Assembly (NCBI GenBank): GCA_964385695.1
Contig: CAYLQA010000008.1
Coordinates: forward strand, 1-64,000
Direction of reading: 5' to 3'
DNA length: 64,000 bases
Origin: CAYLQA01 sp964385695
GTDB lineage: Bacteria; Desulfobacterota; Desulfobulbia; Desulfobulbales; Desulfurivibrionaceae
Position numbers and translations under genes: made by a program. The notes under the pieces are model-generated. The model ran no database searches, had not been told where the DNA came from, and saw nothing but the letters and a program-made list of their open reading frames with translations. Below, one piece after another: positions 17,003 to 26,357 of this stretch. Each line of letters starts with the position of its first letter. Position 1 is the first letter of the stretch.

Positions 17003-17570
17003 CGATTTCCTCCTGTCGGTACAACCAGAAACCTGCCTCACCATACCGGCGTTGGTCAAAAAGCTGCCAATTCTGCAGAGAGACAGGATATTGTTCTCCT
17101 GCCTGGTCCTCGACAATTATAATGGTATGGGCCGCCGGCAAAGAGCCAAGGGCTAATTCCTCCAGCATCTTTAAACCAAGCTTCTTACCATAGGGCGGAT
17201 CGATAAAGATCAAATCCGGCTTTTCAGTAATAACGGCCTCTAAAAAAGAAAGGCCTTTCGTCAAATCCCTTTTCAGTACAATGGATTGCTCGGAAAAGCC
17301 ACAATGCTCGACATTTTTCTGTATAAGCTCAAGGGCGCCTCGATTGCAGTCAATCATACAGGCACTGCGAGCGCCTCGGCTTAAGGCCTCAAGGGCAAAG
17401 GCCCCGGTTCCGGCAAAAAGATCCAAGACAGTACAATCATGAATTCTATCTGCCAGCACATTAAACAGGGCCTCCCGGGCACGATCCGAGGTGGGACGTA
17501 TGGTCTTACCAAAACGTTTTCCTGGGGCAAGCAGTTTACGCCCCCGCGCCGTGCCGCCGATTATGCGCAA
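16995..17570 (-). CDS. rsmD: 16S rRNA (guanine966-N2)-methyltransferase
   Basis: A 191-residue SAM-dependent methyltransferase that modifies G966 of 16S rRNA. It starts MRIIGGTARGRKL, has SAM motif I VLDLFAGTGAFALEALSRGA and the catalytic IDPPYG motif (NPPY type). Length and order match RsmD. It lies directly behind asd with no spacing and overlaps coaD, a pairing seen widely in bacteria. Confidence 0.93.
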   Translation of the reverse strand: MRIIGGTARGRKLLAPGKRFGKTIRPTSDRAREALFNVLADRIHDCTVLDLFAGTGAFALEALSRGARSACMIDCNRGALELIQKNVEHCGFSEQSIVLKRDLTKGLSFLEAVITEKPDLIFIDPPYGKKLGLKMLEELALGSLPAAHTIIIVEDQAGEQYPVSLQNWQLFDQRRYGEAGFWLYRQEEIVE

Positions 17571-18599
17571 TTACAGGTAATCCTTGCCGACAATCTCTGC
17601 AATCTGCACCGCGTTTAGGGCAGCACCTTTTAAGATATTGTCCGCCACAACCCAAAGGTTGATCCCGTTGGCAATGGACTCATCTTCACGGATCCGGCCA
17701 ACCAGCGTCTCAAACTTGCCTTCACAGTCAAGGGCCATTGGATATTGCGTCAAGGTGGGCTCATCCACCAGTTTCACACCCGGTGCGGTTTTCATCAGCG
17801 CCTTCACCTCGGCCGCACTGATCTTCTGCTCGGTCTCAATATTGACCGACTCGGAGTGGCCGTAGACGACAGGAACGCGAACCGTGGTCGCGGTAACGCC
17901 AATAGAATCATCCTCAAACATCTTGTGGGTCTCATTGACCATCTTCATCTCTTCTTTGGTATAACCGTTATCAAGAAATGAATCGATGTGGGGCAGGCAG
18001 TTAAAGGCAATCTGATGCGGGTAGACATTTTTTTCTAATGACTCGCCAGCGGCATAGGCCTTGACCTGGGTTTTCAGCTCTTCAATGGCCGAGGCACCGG
18101 AACCGGATACCGCCTGGTAAGTAGAGACCACGATACGCTTGATTTTAGCCTTGTCATGGATTGGCTTCAAGGCAACCAGCATCTGAATGGTGGAGCAGTT
18201 GGGATTGGCGATGATACCGCGCTTTTTATACTCTGCTATTGCGTGGGGGTTTACCTCTGGCACGACCAAGGGAATTTCAGGGTCCATGCGGTAGGCACTG
18301 GAGTTATCCACCACAACGGCTCCTGCGGCAGCTGCTGCCGGGGCAAACTCCAAAGAGCGGGAGGCACCGGCTGAGAACAAGGCAATATCAATGCCCTCAA
18401 AGGCATCCTTGCTCAGCAACTGGACCTCAATCTCTTTGCCTTGAAAGGTAAGCTTCTTGCCCACAGAGCGTTCCGAGGCCAGTAATCGTAATTCATTAAG
18501 AGGAAAATCCCTTCTTGCCAAAACATCCAGCATGGCACCGCCCACAGCACCGGTGGCGCCGGCAATAGCCACATTATACTTTCTTTCTTGAGCACTCAT
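17571..18599 (-). CDS. asd: Aspartate-semialdehyde dehydrogenase
   Basis: This 342-residue enzyme reduces aspartyl phosphate to aspartate semialdehyde, feeding lysine, threonine, methionine/homocysteine and diaminopimelate synthesis. The N-terminal NADP fold starts VAIAGATGAVGGAML, and the catalytic cysteine is in NPNCSTIQM. The product is also the likely carbon source for the DUF39 homocysteine pathway encoded at 31-32 kb. It sits between leuA (83 bp upstream) and rsmD on the minus strand. Confidence 0.95.
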   Translation of the reverse strand: MSAQERKYNVAIAGATGAVGGAMLDVLARRDFPLNELRLLASERSVGKKLTFQGKEIEVQLLSKDAFEGIDIALFSAGASRSLEFAPAAAAAGAVVVDNSSAYRMDPEIPLVVPEVNPHAIAEYKKRGIIANPNCSTIQMLVALKPIHDKAKIKRIVVSTYQAVSGSGASAIEELKTQVKAYAAGESLEKNVYPHQIAFNCLPHIDSFLDNGYTKEEMKMVNETHKMFEDDSIGVTATTVRVPVVYGHSESVNIETEQKISAAEVKALMKTAPGVKLVDEPTLTQYPMALDCEGKFETLVGRIREDESIANGINLWVVADNILKGAALNAVQIAEIVGKDYL

Positions 18600-18682
18600 T
18601 TTGTAACCCTTTACTCCAAATCAATTATAAATATCAAAAGGCTGAGGCCACGCCAGCAACCTCAGCCGAACAGTAGATACTC

Positions 18683-20200
18683 TTATTTCTCTTTACTGAT
18701 GTAAACCAGTCGATTCAAGGCATTGAGGTAAGCCTTGGCTGCGGCGGTGATAATGTCAGGGTCAGCACCCTGACCGACTACCGCTTTGCCCTCATCCTCA
18801 ATACGCACCATGACCTCGCCCTGGGCATCGGTGCCGCCGGTTATCGAGCTGACACTGAAATAGAGCAGCTTGCTCTTGGTCTCGGTGATCTCGGCAATGG
18901 CCCGGAAGGTTGCGTCTATCGGACCGATACCGATTGACGCTTTTTCGATTTCCTTGCCACCGACCATGAGCTTCACAGCAGAGGTGGGCAGTGATTTGCT
19001 GCCGCTCATGGCTGCCAGATGCATGAGCTCAAAGGTCTCGGGAATCCGCAACACCTCATCCATCAGGATGGCCTCGAGGTCCTCGTCAAACATCTCTTTC
19101 TTTACATCGGCAACCTCTTTAAAGCGCGCAAAGACACGGTTCAGTTCATCATCTTCCAGGCTGTAGCCCATGGTGCTGATGCGATCCTTCAGGGCATGGC
19201 GGCCGGAATGTTTCCCCAAGACAATGTTACCCGTTGAAATGCCCACATCCGCCGGGTTCATAATCTCGTAGGTGGTGCGCTCTTTTAAGACACCATCCTG
19301 GTGAATCCCGGACTCGTGGGCAAAGGCGTTGGCCCCGACAATGGCCTTATTGGGCTGGACCGGCATGCCGGTAATGGTGCTGACCATGCGCGAAGTCGGG
19401 TAGATATGCTCGGTCACAATATCCGTACGAACATCAATCACGTCCGCCCGTGTCCGCACGGCCATGACAACCTCTTCCATGGCGGTATTACCTGCACGCT
19501 CGCCAAGGCCGTTGATGGTACACTCCACCTGGCGCGCACCGTTACTCACAGCAGCAAGGGAGTTGGCCACGGCCAGTCCCAGGTCATTATGGCAATGCAC
19601 GCTCAAAACCGCCTTCTCGATATTACGGGTATTCTCAATGAGGTAGCGAATCTGTGAACCAAACTCATCGGGCAGGGCATAGCCGGTGGTATCAGGAAAA
19701 TTCAGGGTGGTTGCCCCAGCCTCGATCACCGCAGCAAAAACCTCACAGACAAAATCCAACTCACTACGGGAGGCATCTTCAGCGGAAAACTCCACATTGG
19801 AGGTGTACTGGGCCGCATGTTTTACCGAAGCAACGGCCAGGTCAAGCACCTCCTGGCGGCTCTTTTTGAGCTTATACTTCATATGAATATCAGAGGTGGC
19901 CAGAAATGTATGAATGCGGGGATTCTCCCCTTCTTTCAAGGCCTGCCAGGCAGTATCAATATCTTTGACATTGGCCCGGGCAAGTCCGGCAATCTGAGCG
20001 CCCTGCACATTATCGGCAATATACTTCACGCACTCAAAGTCACCGGGTGAGGCAATGGGAAAACCAGCCTCGATCACATCAACATTCAGCTTGACCAGCT
20101 GCTGAGCCAAGCGGTATTTCTCCTGCATATTCATGCTTGCGCCGGGCGACTGTTCGCCATCGCGCAGGGTTGTATCAAAAATTATAATCTTATCAGACAT
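18683..20200 (-). CDS. leuA: 2-isopropylmalate synthase
   Basis: LeuA condenses acetyl-CoA with 2-oxoisovalerate, the first step of leucine synthesis. The catalytic HMGL-like barrel starts IFDTTLRDGEQSPGASM and has the metal-binding HCHNDLGLA. A linker and the C-terminal allosteric dimer domain (about 370-505) for leucine feedback follow. The start at 20200 (MSDKIIIFDTTL) is chosen because tggaga precedes it; the frame stays open eight codons further upstream. Length of about 505 residues is normal. The ilvH and ilvB genes nearby supply its precursor pathway. Confidence 0.95.
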   Translation of the reverse strand: MSDKIIIFDTTLRDGEQSPGASMNMQEKYRLAQQLVKLNVDVIEAGFPIASPGDFECVKYIADNVQGAQIAGLARANVKDIDTAWQALKEGENPRIHTFLATSDIHMKYKLKKSRQEVLDLAVASVKHAAQYTSNVEFSAEDASRSELDFVCEVFAAVIEAGATTLNFPDTTGYALPDEFGSQIRYLIENTRNIEKAVLSVHCHNDLGLAVANSLAAVSNGARQVECTINGLGERAGNTAMEEVVMAVRTRADVIDVRTDIVTEHIYPTSRMVSTITGMPVQPNKAIVGANAFAHESGIHQDGVLKERTTYEIMNPADVGISTGNIVLGKHSGRHALKDRISTMGYSLEDDELNRVFARFKEVADVKKEMFDEDLEAILMDEVLRIPETFELMHLAAMSGSKSLPTSAVKLMVGGKEIEKASIGIGPIDATFRAIAEITETKSKLLYFSVSSITGGTDAQGEVMVRIEDEGKAVVGQGADPDIITAAAKAYLNALNRLVYISKEK

Positions 20201-20260
20201 CGTTATTTCTCCACAGAAAGGCAAGCCTCACTTCTTAAGCAAGGCGTGAACCTTTACTGA

Positions 20261-21034
20261 CTAAACTACTCGGTGATGTTCTTTATCAACCGTCTTTCTA
20301 TCCTTAGCCCAAAACCGATAAACCGCCGCAAGCGGTCCGGATAGAACATAGAGGGCTCCGATGCAGAAGAGCGTAACCTGGGGTTCGGTTGCCAGGACAA
20401 CGATTACCAGAACCGTAAAGACCAGGGTCTGGAATTTTTTGGCCCTGGTGGTTTGTGCATGCTTAAAGCTTGAGTAGGACACAGAGCTTACCATGAGGTA
20501 GGAAAGTCCATAAACTGTTACAAGCATGACAATGTCGCGCACAAAACCGCTGATATCAAAAAAGTTACAAAACAGAACAGAGGTGGCAATCATCCCGCCT
20601 GCGGCAGGACACGGCAGCCCTGTGAAATCTTTACTCTCAGTCTCTGCGTCCTGGGTATTGAAACGGGCCAAACGTAATGCAGTGGTAGCAACATAGAGAA
20701 AAACCGCCAGCCAACCGTACCGTCCGTATGGCTGCAGCACCCACTGATAGGCCAAAATTGCAGGAGCAACACCAAAGGCGACCAGATCACAAAGTGAATC
20801 ATACTCCATGCCGAAACGGCTGGTGGTCCCGGTCATACGCGCCACCCGCCCATCTAAGCCATCAAACACGCCAGAAATAATAATCGCTACTGCGGCATTG
20901 AAATATTGCCCATTAATAGCGGAGATAATAGCATAAAAACCGCTGAATAGGCTGGCAGTGGTGAGAAGGCTGGGCAACAGACAGATTTTTCCCTTGGGGT
21001 GATTAAAAGCGTGTGTCTTATCGTGGGTGTTCAT
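20261..21034 (-). CDS. pssA: CDP-diacylglycerol--serine O-phosphatidyltransferase
   Basis: An integral membrane enzyme that makes phosphatidylserine. The CDP-alcohol phosphotransferase motif DG-x2-AR-x8-G-x3-D-x3-D is perfect (DGRVARMTGTTSRFGMEYD, then SLCD). Several transmembrane helices follow. The start at 21034 (MNTHDKTH) is preferred because AGGAGG lies six bases upstream; an in-frame GTG and ATG just before it overlap that site. The decarboxylase gene psd is 115 bp upstream, so the two steps to phosphatidylethanolamine are together. Confidence 0.95.
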   Translation of the reverse strand: MNTHDKTHAFNHPKGKICLLPSLLTTASLFSGFYAIISAINGQYFNAAVAIIISGVFDGLDGRVARMTGTTSRFGMEYDSLCDLVAFGVAPAILAYQWVLQPYGRYGWLAVFLYVATTALRLARFNTQDAETESKDFTGLPCPAAGGMIATSVLFCNFFDISGFVRDIVMLVTVYGLSYLMVSSVSYSSFKHAQTTRAKKFQTLVFTVLVIVVLATEPQVTLFCIGALYVLSGPLAAVYRFWAKDRKTVDKEHHRVV

Positions 21035-21149
21035 TGACATCCTCCTCACTCTTTATAAACAGGCAATACATAACACAGGTATTGTAATATATTTACAGCT
21101 GAGTCTTTCTAAATAATGTGGCAATCTCGTCAAAAATCAAGGAGATAGT

Positions 21150-21794
21150 TTACGAAAGATAGCCCAAAACCGACTCCCCGGCCCGGACCTTCTGCCCAAC
21201 TTCAACCTCAAGCTGGATAGAAAGGGGAAGATACAAATCAACGCGGGAGCCGAAACGGATCAGACCGAAACGTTCCCCCCGGACCAGTTCATCGCCCTTG
21301 GTTGCCCAACAAACAATGCGCCGGGCAACAAGGCCAGCCACCTGGACAAAGGCCAGCTTCTTCTTGTTCTTGGTAAGCATGGTTATGGCACAGGCTTCAT
21401 TTTCCAAGGCACCGCGATCCGTATTGGCTGAGTAAAACATGCCGGGAAAATACTGAATCTTTTTTACCTCGCCGCTAAAAGGGGTTCGGTTCACATGTAC
21501 GTTAAAAACGTTCATGAAAATGCTCACTTTGTAGACATGCTCCTTGACGAACTTGTCATCAAAGACCTTTTCCACCAAGATCACTTTCCCGTCTGCTGGG
21601 GAGACCAGTACATCCTCTTCTTCCGGTGAAATCCGCTCCGGGTCACGAAAAAAGTAGAGAATAAATGCCGTGAGTCCCAGGGTGGGCAGGGCTATCAAAT
21701 CATACCCCAATATGGCTAAAACCAAGGTGGTGAAGGCAGCAAAGCCAATGAACGGATACCCTTCCTGGGCTACTGGAACACGCGGTGTCTTCAT
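21150..21794 (-). CDS. psd: Phosphatidylserine decarboxylase (short, Psd-related type)
   Basis: A 214-residue pyruvoyl enzyme that converts phosphatidylserine to phosphatidylethanolamine. Two N-terminal transmembrane helices precede the catalytic core, which has SPADGKV, NVHVNRTPF and the self-cleavage site in IRFGSRVDLYLP, where the GS bond is cut to form the pyruvoyl group. The short length is typical of the archaeal/alphaproteobacterial-type Psd rather than the 320-residue E. coli form. It is followed by pssA. Confidence 0.94.
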   Translation of the reverse strand: MKTPRVPVAQEGYPFIGFAAFTTLVLAILGYDLIALPTLGLTAFILYFFRDPERISPEEEDVLVSPADGKVILVEKVFDDKFVKEHVYKVSIFMNVFNVHVNRTPFSGEVKKIQYFPGMFYSANTDRGALENEACAITMLTKNKKKLAFVQVAGLVARRIVCWATKGDELVRGERFGLIRFGSRVDLYLPLSIQLEVEVGQKVRAGESVLGYLS

Positions 21795-21941
21795 AAATTC
21801 CCTTTAGTTATAAGAGCGAAGATACGGCTTCGTCTTGGTTCCCCTTAATACAAAAATGAACCGACAGCCTGCCAAAGGCCCCCTTTAGGGCCATCAGCAT
21901 TCTACCAGTTCATTTTCTGCAGGGTATAGCGAAAGTTCAGT

Positions 21942-22424
21942 TTAAACTTTTTTTGCCCGAGTGGTGGCAATGGCACCGGAACGCACAATCTCCTGGATGC
22001 CAAGGGGGCGCAGGATGTCGATCACAGCCTGAATCTTGCTTCCCTTGCCAGTGATTTCCACCACATAGCTTTTGGGTGCGACATCAACAACCTTCCCGCG
22101 GAAGATGTCGATAATGCGCAACACCTCTGCCCTGGTGCCAGCCTCTGCCTTGACCCTGATCAAAGCCATCTCACGCTCAACATAATCGTGTTCGCGCATA
22201 TCCGTGACCTTGATGACATCGATCAGTTTGTGCAGCTGTTTGGTAATCTGCTCGATGATGGTGTCATCTCCCGAGGTAACCAGGGTCAAACAGGAAATCT
22301 CAGGATCAAGGGTTTGGGCAACGGTGAGGCTTTCAATATTAAACCCACGGCCACTGAACAAGCCGGTGACCCGGGAAAGAACTCCTGGTTTATTTTGCAG
22401 CAATACAGAAATGGTATGTTTCAT
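21942..22424 (-). CDS. ilvH: Acetolactate synthase regulatory (small) subunit
   Basis: A 160-residue regulatory subunit with an N-terminal ACT domain (MKHTISVLLQNKPGVLSRVTGLFSGRGFNI) that binds valine and a C-terminal domain ending near GAIATTR. It activates and confers feedback control on the large subunit encoded 29 bp upstream. Length is normal. Confidence 0.95.
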   Translation of the reverse strand: MKHTISVLLQNKPGVLSRVTGLFSGRGFNIESLTVAQTLDPEISCLTLVTSGDDTIIEQITKQLHKLIDVIKVTDMREHDYVEREMALIRVKAEAGTRAEVLRIIDIFRGKVVDVAPKSYVVEITGKGSKIQAVIDILRPLGIQEIVRSGAIATTRAKKV

Positions 22425-22453
22425 TGCGTTAACCTACTCTTTCTCCATTTATC

Positions 22454-24154
22454 TTAAACCAACAGCATCTCTGTTGTGGCTTTTCCAGCAGGAACCATGG
22501 GGTAAACACCCTCTTCCCTGGCAATAACAAAATCCATGAATACCGTGTTCTTGGTCTTCAGGGCCTCTTTGATAACCGGCTCAACCTCACTGGGCTTGGT
22601 GGCCCGGAGTCCAACCGCGCCATAGGCCTCGGCAACCTTGACAAAGTCAGGCTGCATTTCCATGACAGTCTGTGAGTACTTCTTGTCATAGAAGAGCTCC
22701 TGCCACTGGCGAACCATACCAAGATAGGAGTTGTTCAGGATAGCGACCTTGACGGGCACACCTTCCTGCTTGCAGGTGGCCAGTTCCTGGATATTCATTT
22801 GGATACTACCGTCACCGGCAATATCAATAACCGTCTTGCCCGGAGCTGCCATTTGCGCACCGATTGCAGCCGGAAAACCGTAGCCCATAACACCAAGGCC
22901 ACCGGAAGTCATGAAATGACGAGGGTTGTTAAAGTGATAGAACTGAGCAGCCCACATCTGATTCTGCCCAACCTCAGTGGTGATGATGGCATCACCGCCG
23001 GTCAGCTCGTGCAGCTTCTGCACGACAAACTGCGGCTTGATGATATCGGTTTCTTCCACATAGCCTAAGGGGTGCTTGTTCTTCCACTCTTTGATCTGCT
23101 CGTGCCAGGCACTATGCTTTTCCTGAGCGTCCTTTTGCTTGAACTCCTTATTGCGATCCAACCAGCTATTCATCGCGGACAGGGCATGTTTACAGTCAGA
23201 GACAATGGGTACGTCCACCTGAACATTTTTACTGATGGACGAAGGATCAATATCTATGTGCACGATCTTGGCCTTAGGAGCAAAGGCATCAACCCGGCCG
23301 GTGACGCGATCGTCAAAGCGGGCGCCCACCGCAATCAACAGATCACAGTTGGCCACTGCCATATTGGCAAAGTAAGTGCCGTGCATACCAAGCATGCCCA
23401 TGGAAAGCGGATCAGTGCCAGGAAAGCCTCCCAATCCCATGAGGGTCATGGTGACTGGAATGTCGGCCTTTTTGGCAAGCTCGGTCAACTCTTCGTTGGA
23501 GTTGGAGTGAATGACGCCGCCACCTGCGTAGATAACAGGCTTTTTCGCCTTCATGATGGCCTTGCAAACCTTCTCGATCTGACCTGGATGCGGCTCATAG
23601 GTCGGCTTATAGGTGCGCATCTTGATGGGCTTGGGCTCGGTGAAGTTTACCTTGGCATTCACAATGTCCTTGGGCAAATCAATCAGTACAGGACCGGGAC
23701 GACCGGTCTTGGCCAAGTGAAAAGCCTCACGGATAGTGGGGACCAAGTCCTTGGCATCTTTGACCAGATAGTTATGCTTGGTTACCGGGCGAGAGATACC
23801 AACAATGTCAACCTCCTGGAAGGCATCGTTACCGATGAGCATGGTGGGTACCTGACCGGTAAAGACGACCATGGGGATGGAATCCAAATGGGCTGAAGCA
23901 AGACCGGTTACCGCATTGGTTGCACCGGGGCCGGATGTTACCAAGGCAACACCAACCTCACCCCGAACACGACCATAGGCATCTGCCGCGTGAACAGCAG
24001 CCTGCTCATGACGGGTCAAAACATGTTTAACCGTGTCGGTTTTCATCAACTCATCGTAAATGTCGATGATCGCTCCTCCGGGATACCCGAAGATAACCTC
24101 AACACCTTGTTCTTCCAGGCATTTAATAAAAGCCTGTGCACCTGTGAGTTTCAT
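22454..24154 (-). CDS. ilvB: Acetolactate synthase catalytic (large) subunit
   Basis: A 566-residue ThDP enzyme that makes acetolactate or acetohydroxybutyrate for valine, leucine and isoleucine. Visible motifs are VEVIFGYPGGAIIDIYDEL with the ThDP-activating glutamate near the N-terminus, RHEQAAVHAADAYGR, and the ThDP/Mg motif GDGSIQMNIQELAT. It heads a two-gene unit with ilvH. The 200-bp upstream region has a good promoter but I see no leader peptide rich in branched-chain codons. Confidence 0.96.
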   Translation of the reverse strand: MKLTGAQAFIKCLEEQGVEVIFGYPGGAIIDIYDELMKTDTVKHVLTRHEQAAVHAADAYGRVRGEVGVALVTSGPGATNAVTGLASAHLDSIPMVVFTGQVPTMLIGNDAFQEVDIVGISRPVTKHNYLVKDAKDLVPTIREAFHLAKTGRPGPVLIDLPKDIVNAKVNFTEPKPIKMRTYKPTYEPHPGQIEKVCKAIMKAKKPVIYAGGGVIHSNSNEELTELAKKADIPVTMTLMGLGGFPGTDPLSMGMLGMHGTYFANMAVANCDLLIAVGARFDDRVTGRVDAFAPKAKIVHIDIDPSSISKNVQVDVPIVSDCKHALSAMNSWLDRNKEFKQKDAQEKHSAWHEQIKEWKNKHPLGYVEETDIIKPQFVVQKLHELTGGDAIITTEVGQNQMWAAQFYHFNNPRHFMTSGGLGVMGYGFPAAIGAQMAAPGKTVIDIAGDGSIQMNIQELATCKQEGVPVKVAILNNSYLGMVRQWQELFYDKKYSQTVMEMQPDFVKVAEAYGAVGLRATKPSEVEPVIKEALKTKNTVFMDFVIAREEGVYPMVPAGKATTEMLLV

Positions 24155-24274
24155 ACCTATTGTTCCTTGTTAAAGTTAAAACGAACCGTATTTAAAAAAT
24201 AAGAATTTTGCGTAGACTGCGTTCAACAGGATCAAGCTCAAATCGAGAGACGGGAAACTGTAGAGAAACAATGA

Positions 24275-24302
24275 AATATATTATGAATACAGATCTTGTC
24301 AA
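24275..24302 (-). promoter_or_regulatory. Candidate sigma-70 promoter of ilvB-ilvH
   Basis: On the minus strand TTGACA (24302-24297) and TATATT (24280-24275) are 16 bp apart, a near-consensus promoter about 120 bp upstream of the ilvB start. The leader between them holds no ATG. Confidence 0.6.
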
Positions 24303-24354
24303 GAGCGTTTCTACTCGGAAATATCTAAGAAATTCACCCAAGAGAACTTTTCGC

Positions 24355-25218
24355 TTAAATGTCGTAAACGCTTAATGGATTATTCTGAATATCTGCAGGG
24401 AAAATGCCCTGCTCCTGCCCCTTATCCAAAAAGGCACGCACAGCACTCATTCCTACCGGGCCAAGATCTTCGGAATAGGTGTTCACATACAGCGCAATAT
24501 GGCTTTGGATGACATTCTCATCAAGCTCCTGGGCATGGCTGTGGATATATGATTTTGCCTGGTCCGGGGCGGCAAAGGCGAGTTGTACGCTCTGCCTAAT
24601 GCATTGATCTATTTTCAGTAACTTTTCTTTGCCCAATGAACGTCTCGCCACTATCCCCCCTAAAGGGATGGGATGCCCAGTGCTCTCCTCCCACCAGGCG
24701 CCAAGATCCTGGACCAGTGCCAAGCCATGCTCCTGAAAGGTAAAGCGACTTTCGTGGATGATCACGCCCGCATCCACCTCGCCTCGGGCTACTGCCGGCA
24801 TAATCTCTTCAAAACGCAAAATCACAAGGTTCTTGCATGCCGGCTGATACAACCTGAGCAACATGGCCGCAGTGGTGTATTGGCCGGGTATGGCAATGCG
24901 CAGGCTGGAAGGCTCCTGGTGTTCATTGCCTTTTTTCACGACCAACAAGGGACCGCAACCACGTCCAAGGGCGCTGCCAGCCCCCAGAAGAACATAATTC
25001 TCAAAGGCATGGCCCAGGGCATGAAAGGAAAGCTTGGTAACATCAAGCCGGGCTTCTAAAGCCCAGAGGTTCAAGGTTTCAACATCTTCAAGCAGGGGAG
25101 CGGCAAAGGCAGGACAGGCCTCGTTGACAAGACCATGCACAAGGCCGTTAAAAATAAAGGTATCGTTGGGGCATGGAGAAAAGCCAATGGATAAAGGTTG
25201 GTCGGTACTATGGGGCAC
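24355..25218 (-). CDS. mqnD: 1,4-dihydroxy-6-naphthoate synthase (futalosine pathway)
   Basis: A 287-residue periplasmic-binding-protein-like enzyme that releases 1,4-dihydroxy-6-naphthoate from cyclic dehypoxanthinyl futalosine. The N-terminal signature SIGFSPCPNDTFIFNGLVHG and the IHESRFTF segment are typical of MqnD. It follows mqnB by 20 bp. Together they show that menaquinone is made by the futalosine route; mqnA, mqnC and mqnE are not in the window. Confidence 0.94.
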   Translation of the reverse strand: MPHSTDQPLSIGFSPCPNDTFIFNGLVHGLVNEACPAFAAPLLEDVETLNLWALEARLDVTKLSFHALGHAFENYVLLGAGSALGRGCGPLLVVKKGNEHQEPSSLRIAIPGQYTTAAMLLRLYQPACKNLVILRFEEIMPAVARGEVDAGVIIHESRFTFQEHGLALVQDLGAWWEESTGHPIPLGGIVARRSLGKEKLLKIDQCIRQSVQLAFAAPDQAKSYIHSHAQELDENVIQSHIALYVNTYSEDLGPVGMSAVRAFLDKGQEQGIFPADIQNNPLSVYDI

Positions 25219-25238
25219 TTAATAACTCTCCTGATCCA

Positions 25239-25880
25239 TTAGCACAAACGCTCCAACACAAGGCTCACGACTTCAGCGCAGCGCGAAATGGCTTCATCCA
25301 GTTGCCACCTGTCCCGGTCCCGGTCCTCAACCATATTGCTGATAGTCCGTATCTCGACCAAGGGAAGATTAAATTCGGCAGCAACCATGGCTACGGCAGC
25401 GCCTTCCATATTTTCACACAGGCCATTGTACTGATCGCGCAGCATCTTACCCCGCTTCTCAGTGGCACTGGCCCCGTTTACCGTCACAAAGTTGCCCTGT
25501 ACATAGGCTACTTGCTGGTCTCGCAGTATCTCCTCAACCCGTTGCTTGCTTGCTGCGGGCAATGGAAAAACTTTGGCAACATCCATATTCCCGGCAAAAT
25601 CTTCGATTTTTTCCTCAAGGCAGATGCCAAAATCGCCCAGCACTTCCTGCTCAGCCAGGCAGACATCAAGCAAGTTTGCGCCGCCATCAAGGTATGCCCC
25701 GGCAACACCGATGTTGACGAGCAAAGCGATATCTCTTCTCTGCCCAAGGGCAACAGCCAGGCTCATGGCAGTGGCTACCGGCCCTACACCGGCAATGAGC
25801 AGTTCCACATCATCGCGGGCAGCAACCACTTTCTCAAGTGGTTTTGTTTCAAACTCTGTTGCCGCGACAATGAGGATCAT
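25239..25880 (-). CDS. mqnB: Futalosine hydrolase
   Basis: A nucleosidase of the purine nucleoside phosphorylase/MTAN fold that removes hypoxanthine from futalosine. It shows the N-terminal ILIVAATEFET, GVGPVATAMSLA, NIGVAGAY and a C-terminal NMEGAAVAMVAAEF substrate site. The start at 25880 (MILIVAA) is supported by caggag 6-7 bases upstream; the open frame upstream runs through a terminator. The product is about 213 residues. It is the first gene of the mqnB-mqnD unit. Confidence 0.93.
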   Translation of the reverse strand: MILIVAATEFETKPLEKVVAARDDVELLIAGVGPVATAMSLAVALGQRRDIALLVNIGVAGAYLDGGANLLDVCLAEQEVLGDFGICLEEKIEDFAGNMDVAKVFPLPAASKQRVEEILRDQQVAYVQGNFVTVNGASATEKRGKMLRDQYNGLCENMEGAAVAMVAAEFNLPLVEIRTISNMVEDRDRDRWQLDEAISRCAEVVSLVLERLC

Positions 25881-25896
25881 AATGTGCTCCTGAAGC

Positions 25897-25919
25897 AAAA
25901 AAGGCCGGGAAACCCGGCC
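25897..25919 (-). terminator. Intrinsic terminator between panD and mqnB
   Basis: A perfect 7-bp GC stem (GGCCGGG/CCCGGCC, 25903-25909 with 25913-25919) with a 3-base loop is followed on the minus strand by six T (25902-25897). It would end panC-panD transcripts just before the mqnB ribosome binding site. Confidence 0.85.
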
Positions 25920-25972
25920 AAAGCGGTGTGAATTGATCACACGGCGTTTGATTACTGAATTATGGGAAACTT

Positions 25973-26353
25973 TTACTTCAAGTGAAGTTGATCGGTATGC
26001 ACGGTTTTCTTGATCAGGTTGTCTTCATTCAAAACAACGATCTTGGGCTGGTACACCTCAAGTTCTTCCGGTGAGTACAGGGCATAGCTCACAATAATGA
26101 TCAAATCGCCAGCCAGCCCCTTGCGCGCTGCCGCGCCATTGAGGCTAATAATACCGGAATCGGCCGGGCCTTCAATAACATAGGTATCAAAGCGCTCACC
26201 ATTATTGATGTTGTAGACTTTGACCTTCTCAGAAGGATAGAGATCAACCTCTTTAAGCAGGGTTCTATCAACAGAGAGGCTACCCTCATAGTTAAGGTTG
26301 GCATCCGTAACCGTGGCCCGATGTATCTTTGATTTTAACATGTAACGTAACAT
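25973..26353 (-). CDS. panD: Aspartate 1-decarboxylase proenzyme
   Basis: PanD makes beta-alanine from aspartate for pantothenate. With the start at 26353 (MLRYMLKSKIHRATVT) the protein is 126 residues and the self-processing site GS falls exactly at G24-S25 in NYEGSLSVD, as in other PanD proteins. The open frame extends eight codons upstream but that part overlaps the end of panC; aagag in the panC tail serves as ribosome binding site. It is co-transcribed with panC. Confidence 0.95.
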   Translation of the reverse strand: MLRYMLKSKIHRATVTDANLNYEGSLSVDRTLLKEVDLYPSEKVKVYNINNGERFDTYVIEGPADSGIISLNGAAARKGLAGDLIIIVSYALYSPEELEVYQPKIVVLNEDNLIKKTVHTDQLHLK

Positions 26354-26357
26354 GACT

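Noticed and set aside
23072..23896. A 274-codon frame opposite ilvB
   Set aside because: Antisense shadow of a conserved gene, with no family resemblance.
24155..24354. Attenuator with branched-chain leader peptide before ilvB
   Set aside because: There is a good promoter, but no ATG-started short frame or terminator hairpin in the leader.
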